Assembly: GCA_029582265.1 (NCBI GenBank)
Contig: CM055828.1
Span: 35,313,072 to 35,377,071 of the forward strand
From: Zoroaster sp. YZ-2022
Lineage: Eukaryota; Echinodermata; Asteroidea; Forcipulatida; Zoroasteridae
Direction: 5' to 3'
DNA length: 64,000 nt
Shown here in pieces: positions 46,936 through 59,815 of the stretch. Made by a program: the position numbers and the translations under genes. The notes beneath the pieces are model-generated. The model did no database searches and was not told the origin of the DNA. It saw nothing but the letters and a program-made list of their open reading frames with translations. Numbering within the stretch: position 1 is the first letter of the stretch; each line of letters begins with the position of its first letter.

Positions 46936-48528
46936 AGCAGCATCTCCCAATGGCGGATCGGGGGGGAGGGGGGGGGGTGGAGGAGGGAATGACCCCCTTT
47001 ATGATCGCCGTCCATGTAAATTTACCATACTTTTTTTTGTTTCCCCTTTTTGAGGTCAGTGTGCCGCTTTCAAGACCCTGGATTGGAAGTGCTGGTTTGA
47101 AGAGAAGGTTTTAATTTCATTTTGGCGGGAAAATGTTCATTTCTTCAAAACCCTCTGGAAGACATTTCCGCATCTCAGTCTGTTAGTATTTGTTACTGGG
47201 GTGGGGAATTTTCTTAATTTTTAATATTTTGGTAGAGATAACAGGGATAACACATGTCTGCCTTCTGCCCCTCGTCTATTTTTCGATGTCTATATGAGAT
47301 GAGTGAACATGAAATAACTATCTTCGTCATCTCACTAGATTAGGTATGCAAAAATACCTCGTGTATAAACAATAAACGGGAATACAGCGGATATATCACA
47401 CTGCCATGCATGTTGCCTGACTTTCAAAAGCGATGACGAAACGATGACGCAATACTGATGCCCTTAAAAGCTATTCTACAAAGTACTTAAAAGCTAGTTG
47501 TGCTTTACACTTTTAGTAAAATGTATGTAAATGCATCCATACTTTGTAAGAATCAAAGGAAACCAACCTGTGAAAGTTCTTATTTATCTTATTTAATTGT
47601 GTAGTTATCAAGAAAAAAGTGAAACAGCATTCAGATTTTTTCGTACTCATTCTTATGTGCAATGTTCGTCTTCTGAAATCGAAAATTCATTTGGGAATTT
47701 GTTTTACTAATTTCACCAAAATGATAGCATCTCAGACAGAAAGGTTTCGTATCATCATCATCTTTACACTGAGTAATTCGTTAAATACATAAAACTGATT
47801 AAATATTATTTATATAGGTTACCAATAGTGAACAATGAATTTAAACGAATGACCCAATTTGGCTCTTCATAGCTTACCTCAGTCACACAGATATTTATCT
47901 TTAGTACGTTAGTATTCAGATCTGTGGGGTATCTTAAGGCTGATGTCACGTGGTACAACAGGTGGGGAGGAGTTTAATAAAGGCATTTTACTGTGCGAGT
48001 GATACAATCTTCTCATTTAACTCCAAAGTACAGACACTGTCACGAGGGGCGCTATTAAGAAGCTCCACACAATTATTATTATAGTCCTATTTTATACAAA
48101 TCCTCTGTACACTGAGAAGAACAAGTCTATAAACATTTGGTTTTGTCGACGAATTGCTCTTTGGATATAACTCAGTTCACTTTCCTTGACTTTCATTGAT
48201 TGTCGTGCGTCTTTGAAATTCTAAAAAAAACAAGTCCAGAATGACTCTTATTTTTGAGATATTTCTGTCAAGACGATCGTTGTCATTCATCAATTCACTG
48301 AGCAACTGATGAAATGTGCATTCATCGCATCATCATCATGCCAATGATTAAGCACCAAAACCATGACGTATATTGGGATTTAAAATGATTAGTTCTGATT
48401 GTATCTACCGCCACATATACCATACTTAGTCACCTAGGAACATTGGTATATCGATCATTTGGTACTCAAACTAGTCGGATCATAAAAAGCTTTATAGTTC
48501 TCATCTACTCAGATCCAAGAGAGTATCA
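46936..48528. other. Region downstream of the synaptotagmin stop codon, unassigned
   Basis: It should include the synaptotagmin 3' UTR. A poly-G stretch lies at 46960-46985. No gene or element can be supported. Confidence 0.45.
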
Positions 48529-48684
48529 TCAATCTTGGAGAGTGTGCCACATAGCAATGGGTTTCCTTGGAGATTGGATCATGTCATTCCAGTGTGTCAT
48601 ACCGAGTTCAGAGCAGTCTGGTCCCACAAGAACTGTCCCCATCTTCCCGCTCTGACCCAGGAGGTCGTAGTCAACCACCATCAC
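48529..48684 (-). CDS. Syt: Synaptotagmin exon 7 with stop codon
   Basis: C2B loop 3 [14 protein letters not shown], then THWNDM and AMWHTLQD followed by TGA at 48531-48529. Acceptor CTTGCAG|GTG. Confidence 0.93.
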   Translation of the reverse strand: MMVVDYDLLGQSGKMGTVLVGPDCSELGMTHWNDMIQSPRKPIAMWHTLQD

Positions 48685-51600
48685 CTGCAAGAAAACATTA
48701 AAGAAGCATGAACATGATGCAAGCCGAAGGATAGGAGTCCACTCCTAGTTAGAACCCAATTCACGTTGAAGCCAACCCAAGAAAGTCAATAAAGAAATAA
48801 TCAACATTCAAACAAACAAAATAATGAAAAAATAGGGGGACATGAAAAAACAAATACCCAATCATTTAAAAAATAATAATAATAACAATCATACAAAACA
48901 AACAACTGACAAACAAACAAACAAACAAAAGGATATACATACAGACTGACAAACAGACAAACACATTAAATCAAGCAAGAATGCAAACAAACACACACAG
49001 ATAAATTTACCTCCAACATGCAAGATTTGAGAATTGATGCAGGTACATTAAAGATAATTGCTTCATTCCACACAGGGTCACAGCTGTTCTTTCTCACAGT
49101 TGTCTTCTTTTTCTTTAATCGCTTGCCTCCTTGTATAAGAGTTACTTTGACAAAAGGATCTGTCATCAAGGAGAGCATTTATTCCACAAATTAAATATAA
49201 ATGAGAGAGAGAACGAATTATGATGATCCCTTACTTAGCTTTATGACAAATCAGCTGGCTACTATTGTACAGCGCCCTCTATCAAACAAAAGTGACCCTC
49301 GATGACCGATTTGAAACTCGATATTAAAGTGGGAGGATATTGTGAGTATTGCTATTTGCTCATGTAAATGTATTTTATATCTGGAGACACAAAATAATAT
49401 CTAAAGAAATTTAAAAAAAGGAGTGCTTTACTAATTTCTTACATGACTATTTTGTTATCTGGCTGTTAAAGGGAAGCTACAACATTGGAAATGTTGGCAA
49501 ACATGCTTCTATGAACATGTTTACTTTCTTTGATTTAAGATGTTACTTGTAGGTCATACAAAAAGTGTTAAAAAGCAATCACACTTTAAAAAAAAAAAAC
49601 ACCTGGAGTAAAACGTTGGCATAATTATGTCAATTTCTGCAAAATGTGCTTATATATATATTGTTCGACTGTGTTTTCTCTGAAATAAGAGCACCCCCCG
49701 ACAAAATGTTATACCTTCCTTTTAAAATGTTCTCAATCGACGGAGCCTTGCTATCTTCCTTTTGTAATGTATATTTAAGAAAGGAATTGTAAATGAAAAA
49801 AACAGACTAACGAATATTTGCCCAAGTTAGTTAGAATTTGGATTCTCATTACGAGTCTATCTCCATTCAATCACCGGTATGCATGATATTGATACTGAAA
49901 TAGTCAGAAGTGGGGTTGAAAATTACCATCATTTGAATTGATGTATCAAAATAATTGTCTTTGTTATACTTTTTTATTCGTTTTTCTTGATTGTTCATTG
50001 TACAATTTAATGGTCTAAATGCTTGATATATGAATGTTTATTATATAATTGATGTATATTTAGTTACGGTCAGTTCTTGTTATATGTTTGTGTCTCAGGG
50101 GTTCAAGGAGAAGAGTGGAATCACAGATGGTAGGGGCAGATCCAGAAACCATTTCTAGGTTCCTGGAGAAACCCACAAGACGTTTATAATAGACATACTA
50201 AGATTGTTTTCTTCTAAAAACATGGGGTGCTGTTAATACCAGTGTGGCCATGTCTTGAAGTGACACAATCATTTCAAAAATGCTGGATCCACCCCTAAAT
50301 GGGCCTTGAATAAAAAATACTAATAATACACAAACAAACAAACTTAAACGAAATAAAATAAAACAAAGTGGCGTCATGCCGTTCAGTATCGAAAATGACC
50401 GCCTAAGGGGGTAATCCCCTTTCCCCATGGATGCTACGAAGAGTATCCCCATTCTCCAGTAAAATATATCCAGCCTTAAATTCATTCACTTACCAGCGCT
50501 GCCACTGATGTCCATAGTTTTCAAATTACGTGCCTTCATTATTACAATTGTTAGTCTCTCTGCAGTCGGAAGGTAACTGATGGAGAAAAGCAAGTCACCT
50601 AAACTGCCATGTCTCTGAAACACAACAAATACAAACAATTTGAAAAAGACAATAATTTCTTCCATGCAAAAATATCAATTATGAAAAACATTTAAATGTT
50701 ATTTCTTGTTATAATTAAGCTGTGATTAAAGTAGCCATTTTAGCACCCTCTTGCGTCAAATCAAATTTAAAAAAAGTTTCTGACTTGCAATTTCAACTGT
50801 TCTTATGGTACTTACTTATATTTATTTAGTTATTTATTTATTCTTGAACGTGAAACAATCACAAATCTATTTACTAACAGTTTTATTCATTATATGCAAA
50901 TATATTCAAATGTATGCACATTAAACTTCATACCGCTTGAGGATCCTCTAGGTCGCTCCAAACATTAACTTCTCGAGATACGTCGACGTCGGCAAGCGGT
51001 ATTGAGACCTCACCAATCGCATCGTGTCTTGAGAATTTGTCGAAGTCGTAGACATTCATTCGAAGCGTTTTATCATGTGTCTCCTCAAAGGTCATTGGAA
51101 ACTTGAAGCTCTCGTTAAATGTAGGATTCAGCGTTTTCCTCTGCAGGTGAAAGACATACAAAACTTCACAAATGCTGGATGTTTAAAACAATGAAAGTTA
51201 TGGTGTAATATCGGTTGCCTTTATTTTTATGAACGGCCGAGCATACTTTCACTGCCAATTTGTCAGTTAAATCCTACCAGTGTTCTAACAGTCAAATATT
51301 AAACAAAATTCTTTCTCTAATCTGTAAAGCGCCCTCTGCTGTTTGGCAATCACATCCGCTGCACCTCAGTGACGTGTTTATAAAACCGACCGTTACTTTG
51401 GTTGCAAGTAGTAGCCTATACTGCATATTCCTACATTTCCTCAGGATTGTCTCGTATCACTAAAAGACCTCACATCGGTTGTTATAAAAATAATTATCAG
51501 AAATACGGAGGCATTAAAAGACGTCACTCTACAAAGTTAATGATTGAACCGTTTGTGTATAGGTAGTGTATAAGTGTATACATATGGTACCGTCAAAAAG

Positions 51601-54600
51601 CAAAAGATCACAGTTTTGCATAATTATGAAAACTGAATTGGGGTAAAGCTAAATGATGGTACCAAACATCCCACAAATCTGTCTGAGGTACTGTCGTTTT
51701 TGATAATAATAAAACATTACTCCCAATAATTTATGTAATAATTTTAATGACTAAAATCTACGTAGAATAAAATACGACGAAGTTCGTGTTTACGGATTGT
51801 TAATGACACAAACGTAATGAGCTGAACCTTTCACAGGTCAAATGTTCTATATTTTAATCACGTGAAGTGAGCCACAGCAGAATAGTTGTTTACCAATTGT
51901 ACAATTTCCTTTTAATCGGCATCCTAGTGGCAATGTTGACACCGGCTGAATGACTTTGAAAACACCATACTGTTTCATTAGCTTTGATGTATCATTAATT
52001 GTTGAATCTACCGTGGAATTACTGTTTGCATAACAAAACAATTTTGCTCAAACCTTGATGCTCAAACCTTGATGCTCAAATTCAAACCAAGTAAGAATAC
52101 ATTTGTACCTGTACATTTGACTGTTTTATCTTTCTTTCTGGGTCTGGTTCTAAGGAAAGTTTTACATATGGATCGCTGGTCCCTCCAAAATCCATCGCAG
52201 GAAGATTTTCAGCTACAATCAGAAACAAAACACATTAAAAGAAAAGTAAAATGAAAGTGATATTTTCCTGTAAATACAAACTTGTATGTGCATGTGGTGG
52301 TGTATACACGATTCAGTTTTTATATAGGCACGGAGTGTCGTGGCCGAGCGGTCTAGCTTGCCGGACTCAAGTTCTGGTGTTAGCAGCAGAATGTGGGTTC
52401 GAATCCCAGCCGTGACACTTGTGTCCTTGAGCAAGACACTTAACCATAATTGCTTCTCTCCACCCAGGGGTTAAATGGGTACCTGTGAGGGCAGAGTTGG
52501 TTGATTAGCCCTATATGCGCTGTAATGGCAGCAATTGAGCTGTATACTCCCCAGGGAGCTGAGATGGTTTCAGGAATGATTTATGAACCTTATGAGCAGG
52601 GGTAATAATATAATGCCCCTTGAGCACCACTCAGTTGGTGGATACGTGCGCTATATAAGTCCACACATTATTATTATTATTATTATTATTGTTTAGGTAT
52701 TTTGTTTCTTTCTTTTTAAATAGATATGATAACAAAGATAACAATAATATTCAGGCTTATCCTTGATACAGGAGAGCGCTTTTTGTGAAATCACAATAAG
52801 AACTGTGTCGCAGCAGCACTGTAAAACCCAAACTTGACAATAAAACAATTGGTACCGTAATTATTTGGAACTAAACACCATTTTAGTTAACAAGAACACA
52901 TTATTGACAACAGAAACAGAAATTCAATTAACCGTTATTATGTACAACCCAATTATGATATTTCATCTGATCCCTCTATGACATCACATTATGAGCTCAT
53001 GAATATGCAAAATGTTCATTAGCCATACCCAACAAGGGCTTTATAAAAAAGATAAAAACACACTCACAATATTGGCAATACAAATGAAGTTAAGTGAAAA
53101 CATGGATAATTGTTTTCAAGTTAAGTCTTAGCCCCCCCCCCCCCCCCCCCCACCCAAGTCTCCGGTTTCTGATTATGTCTGTTTCTGATTTTTTCCCTAT
53201 TTTTCCCATACAGAAAGTATGGTGGCTACGACTAATAGAGGCTCCACAAATCGGGCAAACGTTCATATACAGCTACGTGAAAAAGTCGTTTAAAACATAG
53301 CACGGCAGAATTCCAATCGATCCAGTAATTTTGGCTTCAATAAACCCTTTCACGGTAATATGCGCCATGTTTTTGACGGGGCAAAATTGTTATTTCGAAC
53401 ATTCGTTGGCGTCTGCGACCCAGCGCTCGAACTTCACGCACGCGTCTGGAATGTACGTGAAGTTCGAGCGCTGGGTCACAGACGGCAACGAGTATTCGAA
53501 ATAAACAATTTTGCCCCGTCAAAAACATGGCGCATATTACCGTGAAAGGGTTTATTGGTCATCGTTTCATAACAAAACAAATAAAGAAAACTAAAAATAC
53601 CGACGCTCGAGTCTGAGGCGCGCGGAGACCAGAAACCGGAAACCGAAAATCAACTTCCTTTTTCCTTTTTTAAAAGTGTTATTTTGAGGGAAATACCTTC
53701 AAGAAGTTTCACCACAAAATCCGATGTATTGAAGTCGTATTTTAGCTTGACATGCAGCCGTCCAAGTTTGCCTTTCTTCTTGGCAGTGTCAGCCCTGTCC
53801 CCATCTTGACTGTTACGAACAAGTACTTCATTCGTTCGGGCGTACAACTCTGGCTGCACTGCACCGATATCAGACTCAAATGACCCTCCTATGCTTAACT
53901 CGCTGGTGAGGCTCCGCTGGTCAGCCTCACTAGGAGGCCCAATCGATTGGCGTGACTGTGAGAGGCGTCTGAGGTCTTGCTTTGAGGCCCCTAGAGGCGT
54001 CTGGCTTTGAATTGAGACAACGCCTGGTTGGACGGAGACTTTTTCCGATGGGATGAAAAACTCCTAAAATGTCAAAAAGATAAATTGTTGATGATGACAT
54101 TTCCACCCTCGGCAGTATTCTTGGGATTAGGTGAAGCTTCAAAATAATAAAATAGTCGCACAAATTATATTGTTGATGATGTATATTTCCTTGCACCGTC
54201 AGCATTTCAATTCGTGATTTCCCATGACGCAGGGTAACATTATATAGTATACTACACACTAAACAAGAAATATATTCAGTACTCCAAGCATTAATTAAAA
54301 GAATGCAGAAGTTATGCAGGAAAATGCTGTCATCATTACTGAAATCATCGACACAAGGATATTCTCCAGCGGTACAATATAGGCTAGGGATAAGATGTTT
54401 TGGAGACAATTAGCGTGTGAAGTAAAGTGAAGAATTAAGCTTTGCGTCGTTCAGAAAATCACTGTTTTGACAACACATAGACTAATTCGTCGACTAGTTC
54501 ACTGTGGGCGGCGCCATAACTGCGGTGGTACCTACATTCTGCGTCAATTGTTCGTTTTCTACTAGTACGTTTTCTTTCTAGCATTAACCTTGAAAGATTT

Positions 54601-57600
54601 AATGATGATTTGCATGCTACTGATTGGGCTGAGGTTTTATGCTGTGATGATCCTGAAGTGGCATTTAATACATTTATAGATAATTTCAATTATTTGTACG
54701 ACAAAAACATTGCGCTTACTCGACATAATCACAAAACCAAAACCAACCATAGTTCAAATACACCCTGGATTACTCATTCACTCCTTAAATCCATCAACAA
54801 GAAAAATAAACTATATCGTCAATATTTGTCTAATCCCACGATTTCTCACAAAAACAAGTACACTAAATATAAAAATACTCTTACAGGCCTCTTACGTACA
54901 TCCAAAAAGGCTTACTATGCTCGTCAGTTTGAACAGAAAAACAACAATATTCATAATACTTGGAAAGTAATTAATTCTGTTTTAAATAACAAAAAATCTT
55001 CTCGCACCATTAGTAGTATTATTTCTGATGGAAATTTGATAAATAATACTGATCAAATTGCTAATTGCTTTAATGATTACTTTACTAATATTGGCCCTAA
55101 TCTTGCAAACAACATTCAACCCTCACAGTATAGGTTTACAGATTACCTGTCCAATCCTAATCCAAATTCTTTATTTCTTACACCAGCTAATGAACTTGAG
55201 ATAATTGACATTGTTAACAGTTTGCAAAGCAAAAAAAGTTCTGGTCATGATAAAATTAATATGTCTATTATCAAAAATTCTATTAATGCCACCTGTAAGC
55301 CACTTGCACATATTATTAATACTTCTTTTATGACTGGTGTTGTTCCCTCCCAATTGAAAATTGCCAAAGTCATTCCAGTCTTTAAAAAGGGTGATCCTAA
55401 CTGTGTCAATAACTATAGACCTATCTCTATCCTGTCATGTTTTTCCAAAATTTTTGAGAAATGCATCTATGCTCGAACTATTAAATTCCTGAATAAATTT
55501 AATATCTTGGCTAATTCACAATTTGGTTTTCGTAATAAGCATTCTACCACTCATGCCCTTCTTGATTTTATAGATAAAGTTTCCAATGCAATTGATGACT
55601 CCAAACATACTGTAGGGATATTCCTAGACCTTTCCAAGGCATTTGATACAATTGATCATGACATTTTATTGTATAAACTTTCTTTTTATGGCATTCGGGG
55701 AACTTCACTTGAATGGTTTAGGAGTTATCTCTCTGATAGATCCCAATATGTATCTATTAATGGTATTAATTCAAACTCCAGCATTCTCACATATGGCGTA
55801 CCCCAGGGATCTATTCTAGGACCATTACTTTTTATATTATACATAAATGACTTTACTAAATCTTCCAATGTACTATCTTTTGTTTTGTTTGCTGATGATT
55901 CTAATTTATTTTTTTCTCACAGTAACCTTAATTATCTCATTGATACTGTGAACAATGAACTCAAATCAGTTGCCAACTGGTTCAGAGTCAATAAGTTGTC
56001 CCTCAATATTGCTAAAACCAACTATATGTTGTTCAGTAATTCTGCAAATTTGTTTCCCTATGAAGTAATAATTAATGATTGCATCATTAAAAGAAATGAT
56101 TGTTGTAAATTTTTGGGATTGTTTATTGACTCTGGATTAACATGGAAAAATCATATTGATCATATTTGTAAAATTATTGCTAGGAACATTGGTGTGATTA
56201 ATAGGATCTAACATTTTATTCCCTCATCTGTCCTTGATTCTCTTTATAATACATTAATTGTATGTTATCTTAACTATGGAATACTCGCATGGGGAAATAG
56301 CTCTGTCACTAATTTAAACAGGTTACTTCTTCTACAGAAGAGAGCTTTACGTGTAATTAATTGTACTGACTTTCATGCACATACTGACCGCCTTTTCATT
56401 AAACATAGGACTTTAAAACTTAGAGATTTATATTTTCATCAGCTTGGGTCCCTCATGTTTCAATCAACCTGCAACACCTTACCATATTCAATTAACAGTA
56501 TATTTACCCGGAATTATGAAATCCATTCTCATTCCACTCGTCAAGCTTCCAATTTTCACATCCCATCTATTCGAACTTCATTTGCTCGCAAAACCATCAA
56601 ATATGAGGGCCCCATGCTTTGGAACACATTTACTGATGAACTTAAACGTGTGTTTAAATCTATCTTGTTGAATTCTTATCATTGAAACCATGTTTTGCAT
56701 TTATATAACATTCCACGCTGACCTGTTTAAGTCTGTCTGTTCTGTTCATTGTATTGTTTGTGTATTACTTGTGTATGTTTAAGTAACTATTTATTTTATA
56801 TTTATTTATATATTTAAATATATATTTTTTCATATGTATGCAGCATGTACATTGAGCCATATTACATGTTGGTATATCCATGGAACCTCATTATGCAGTG
56901 GGCCCATGGTACAATGGACATTATCTTCTTATTTCCGGCTCAATGCACATGCATGCTGTGGGGCCCATGTTTACAAGCTTTGCTTCTCAATGGGTCCCTC
57001 TGCAGTATCACCCATATCTTTCACTTTTACTCCCTATTGTAATATTTTTTATTTTTTTACTTATTTCACTACTTTCTATTGTTATTGATGAATTTTGATA
57101 CTGTGGAAAAATAAATGAACCTTGAACCTTGAACCTTGAACGCAGTCCAGTGCTTCTTCAACCAATCTGAGCACTCTATTTGACGAAAGGCCAGCGTACT
57201 GTGTATTTAATAACGCGTGTGACGCGCGCGTGTAGCGTGATACCACCACAGTATAATGACGGAAAACAGTGGTCGCCGAATTAGTCTATACAAGCAAATC
57301 GGTTAGCACTGGCGGATCGACAGGCAAAGGGGTAAAAATATTGTCCCCTTTTTGCCGTATGCCCCTCCCCTTCCACGCTTCCCCCATCACTGTCGGATAA
57401 GTAACATATATGAGTCTGATAGGCCTTAATTTTTTTTCAGGTTTCCTGTACACGAAAGCTACGAATATAAAATGCTAATTACCAATATATAAAAGATGCC
57501 AGTATATTTTGTCACGTGGTCACGTTGATTTGTATGGAAGAAAAACAAAGATGGCTGCGGCATGAATGTTTCTTTCTACTGTCTCTCTGATGCAGAACCA

Positions 57601-57790
57601 GAGGCCCCAACCTATTCTTTACCTGAGGTGGTTTACCCAAAGCGATTCTCTTCTGCACTTCGTGGTCTTTACGTTTCTTCTTACATGTTGCGCAGCAATT
57701 CGTGTATTTGTACAGGATGATTGGAACCACCACCATAAGTGCTGCACCAGCAGCTCCACATACTGCACCAATAATCAGCACTGCCACCAT
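48529..57790 (-). CDS. Syt: Synaptotagmin, complete seven-exon gene
   Basis: Exons 57790-57623, 54063-53697, 52212-52109, 51140-50934, 50614-50494, 49159-49011 and 48684-48529 join to 1272 bases, 423 residues plus stop, with consistent GT-AG sites and phases. The ATG follows an in-frame TAG. Residues 3-27 form a membrane helix, followed by a Cys cluster (32, 33, 36). The linker is residues 57-150. C2A (about 150-280) keeps all Ca2+ ligands: D186, D192, D245, D247, S250, D253. C2B (about 285-410) keeps D317, D323, D377 and D379, but has Gly385 where the last ligand Asp is expected. The C terminus has WHTL (418-421), the WHxL docking motif. Synaptotagmins are Ca2+ sensors or tethers on secretory vesicles, binding SNAREs and acidic lipids. 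The GP...HWN...MWH end of C2B resembles SYT12 by eye, while the intact C2A does not. Subfamily left open. Confidence 0.95.
49011..49159 (-). CDS. Syt: Synaptotagmin exon 6
   Basis: C2B core: DPFVKVTL, the polybasic strand [12 protein letters not shown] and WNEAIIF. Acceptor GACAG|AT, donor GAG|GTAAAT. Confidence 0.93.
50494..50614 (-). CDS. Syt: Synaptotagmin exon 5
   Basis: Start of C2[13 protein letters not shown] and loop 1 [11 protein letters not shown]. Acceptor TTTCAG|AGA, donor GCTG|GTAAGT. Confidence 0.93.
50934..51140 (-). CDS. Syt: Synaptotagmin exon 4
   Basis: Rest of C2[11 protein letters not shown] and loop 3 [14 protein letters not shown]. Acceptor CTGCAG|AGG, donor GCG|GTATGA, phase 0 on both sides (69 codons). 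Confidence 0.93.
52109..52212 (-). CDS. Syt: Synaptotagmin exon 3
   Basis: C2A Ca2+ loop 1, [18 protein letters not shown], with D186 and D192. Acceptor GATTGTAG|CTG, donor CAG|GTACAA. Confidence 0.93.
52213..53337. other. Synaptotagmin intron 2, with poly-C tract
   Basis: Contains the SINE copy at 52334-52690. A poly-C run of about 22 lies at 53122-53143. The rest is AT-rich and unassigned. Confidence 0.6.
52334..52690 (+). repeat. tRNA-Leu-derived SINE, copy 2
   Basis: Nearly identical to the 39765-40124 copy, in plus orientation. It has a head AGTGTCGTGGCCGAGCGGTC, B box GGGTTCGAATCCC, the same body, and a (TTA)n tail at 52666-52690. It lies in synaptotagmin intron 2, antisense to the gene. 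Confidence 0.92.
53338..53557. repeat. Near-complete palindromic MITE, 220 bp
   Basis: Ends CAATAAACCCTTTCACGG and its complement. Almost the whole length folds on itself, including GACGGGGCAAAATTG and CGAACTTCACG / CGTGAAGTTCG blocks around a short GTCTGGAAT centre. A TA target duplication is possible within CAATAAA/TTTATTG. It sits directly against a repeat X fragment. Confidence 0.85.
53558..53645 (+). repeat. Repeat X, left-part copy
   Basis: TCATCGTTTCATAACAAAAC and GTCTGAGGCGCGCGGAGACC match 23783-23875 and 20203-20300. Only the left part is present. Confidence 0.7.
53697..54063 (-). CDS. Syt: Synaptotagmin exon 2
   Basis: Residues 57-178: Ser/Gln-rich linker ([14 protein letters not shown]...) and the first C2A strands ([14 protein letters not shown]). 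Acceptor TTTTAG|GAG, donor GAAG|GTATTT, phase 1. Confidence 0.93.
54592..57141 (+). mobile_element. CR1-type non-LTR retrotransposon, nearly intact RT
   Basis: Inserted antisense in synaptotagmin intron 1. The 5' end is truncated in the linker upstream of the RT. The 3' UTR ends in three ACCTTGAA/CCTTGAA units at about 57108-57141. The left junction sequence AACCTTGAA resembles the tail unit, so the precise target duplication is ambiguous. High frame preservation suggests it is the youngest retrotransposon here. Confidence 0.9.
54610..56685 (+). pseudogene. Reverse transcriptase of CR1-type element, single nonsense codon
   Basis: One frame of 692 codons with a single TAA at 56209-56211. Linker: [109 protein letters not shown]. 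Tail after the stop: [30 protein letters not shown], and [11 protein letters not shown], ending at 56685. The endonuclease is absent because of 5' truncation. Confidence 0.92.
57142..57622. other. Synaptotagmin intron 1, 5' part
   Basis: Unique-looking intron sequence between the retrotransposon tail and exon 1. No feature recognised. Confidence 0.55.
57623..57790 (-). CDS. Syt: Synaptotagmin exon 1
   Basis: Residues 1-56: hydrophobic helix [20 protein letters not shown], then [14 protein letters not shown] and GKPPQ. Donor CAG|GTAAAG, phase 0. A CTGCAG acceptor-like site 19 bases upstream of the ATG suggests a separate 5' UTR exon. Confidence 0.93.
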
Positions 57791-59779
57791 CGTCCTAGTC
57801 AGCTACTGCAGGTTTGGAAAATAAAAGATTAAATGAAAGGTCATTATTTGTGTATAATTATTCAAAAGGGATTGGTTGCAAAATTATATATTACTAGTAA
57901 AGTTAATTCAGAACAAGGACAGCTATAGGATATCAACACAGTGGTATGTCGATGATTTTTGTAGGAGCATCTTAGTGGTATTGAAATTTAAGCACATGAT
58001 TTTCTTTTAAATTTTCAGTGTGCGTGTGGGTGGAGGGGGGCACTATGGAGTAGGCTGTGTTAACCGAATGAAGTGCAAATTAAATATGAGATTGAAACCT
58101 TTCATGAATTACACATAAAAAACCCAATAAATACACTGAATTGAACTGTAGGCATATCTCTCCATTGCGCATTTATTGCTATTAATAGGAATCTGACACT
58201 GATAAACCCACAGAATGGCAGCGCTGTAATGAACGCAGTGGTTTGTAGTATTCATTTCCGGCAACAATGAAGCAATCTAATATGGCGATCTAATATGGCG
58301 ACCTGCGGACAACCTGAAAACCGGAAGAAAATACCCGTCTTGGTTTAAACCACCAGATCATCTGTAATGTTGGTAAATTATAGCGAAAGAGAGTTTGTGT
58401 TTGTCAAAATGGTCGACGCAGTGCTCTGAAGCACTGAAGTAGTCTGAAGATACCGCGATATAATAAAATTGGTTTAGGCAATTGAGAAAATAATAAAACA
58501 TATGAGACTTCTAAGTCTGAAACAGTATAGGCCTAGGTTGCGGTCTGAAAAACATTATTGACGCGTTTATTTTGATTAATGGGAGCTTCATTCCAGTAAA
58601 CTGCATGTTATCTTATTAACATTCTGTACATTGGATAATCACATAACACAATCAACACAAAATAATACTTAAACACACATTTAATTCAATATAGATATAA
58701 AACATTTCTCACATCTGTTGACCGTTTCAGAAACTCAAAACCGTATTTGTCATTAACTTGTCATGCGGAGATTCTCTGGCAAAAGAAATAATTGCAAAAG
58801 AAATAATTTCCAGTCGTCATCAAACATATATTTTTAATGAATATAAATTAACTTTTGGCAAGAACTAATTCAAATGCAATATTCATGTTGACGAATGTTA
58901 TCAATGATCGTACGATTTGTGCCTTAGTTTATATACATACCACACGTTCATTTCACTGCATATAGGTATTGATACCAGCAACTAAAATTATGGGAAAATA
59001 TCACAATGCAGCCATCCATCTCAGCATGGCAGAGCAAGAGAAGAAATGACATATGATATTATTTCAGCCTCGTAATAATTTCCAAACGGCTGTTTGTTTT
59101 CCACTGGGGGAAATCCAACCATGCACTTCGACTACTGTACACCTTGGGTGTGTAGATGTAAACGATTTTCACACGAAATGGCCGTTTGTTTAAAGATGAC
59201 ACTGCACTCGTACATATGATTTGAGGCTGATCTATCATCCATCAGTATATTACATTACAGTTTCTGAGATATGTCAGCACTATATTTTATGTGCCTAAGG
59301 TAGGAACCAACAAATAATGGCAGATGAGGATTCGGGCCAAATTAAACTTATCCATGTTCCTCGTCTGATGTATTACAAAATAATTCAGAATGGTGTCCAG
59401 AATTATCTTTGAAAAGCAATCGCATAAGAAACACTTTAACAGAAGACACTGTCATCAAGACCTGTGAAAGGTCATTGGTGAGAGAGCTGGTCGATGGTCA
59501 CTTTTCCCAGTGTCAATTCCATTTGCTGACCATAATTATACTATATATAAACCTGGTTAAAGTGGTAGTACAAATATGGCAAAATTGCTTCTAGGAGAAT
59601 GCTTTCCCTGCACCAATTAGATCATGTTTCTCTAAAGGGGAGGGCTAGGAACACGATAAAATAAAGATCCGTCAATGATCAAGATTTACATAAAACGTGT
59701 TATTTTCATTATAGTCGTTTATGATGCATTTAGAATTGTTGTATTCATTATAATGTGGAATTTAGGAAATAGTTCTCTT

Positions 59780-59815
<36 letters not shown>

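Noticed and set aside
52334..52420. A functional tRNA-Leu gene
   Set aside because: The tRNA-like head is followed by a conserved ~270-base body and a (TTA)n tail, and an almost identical copy lies at 39765-40124, so it is a SINE head.
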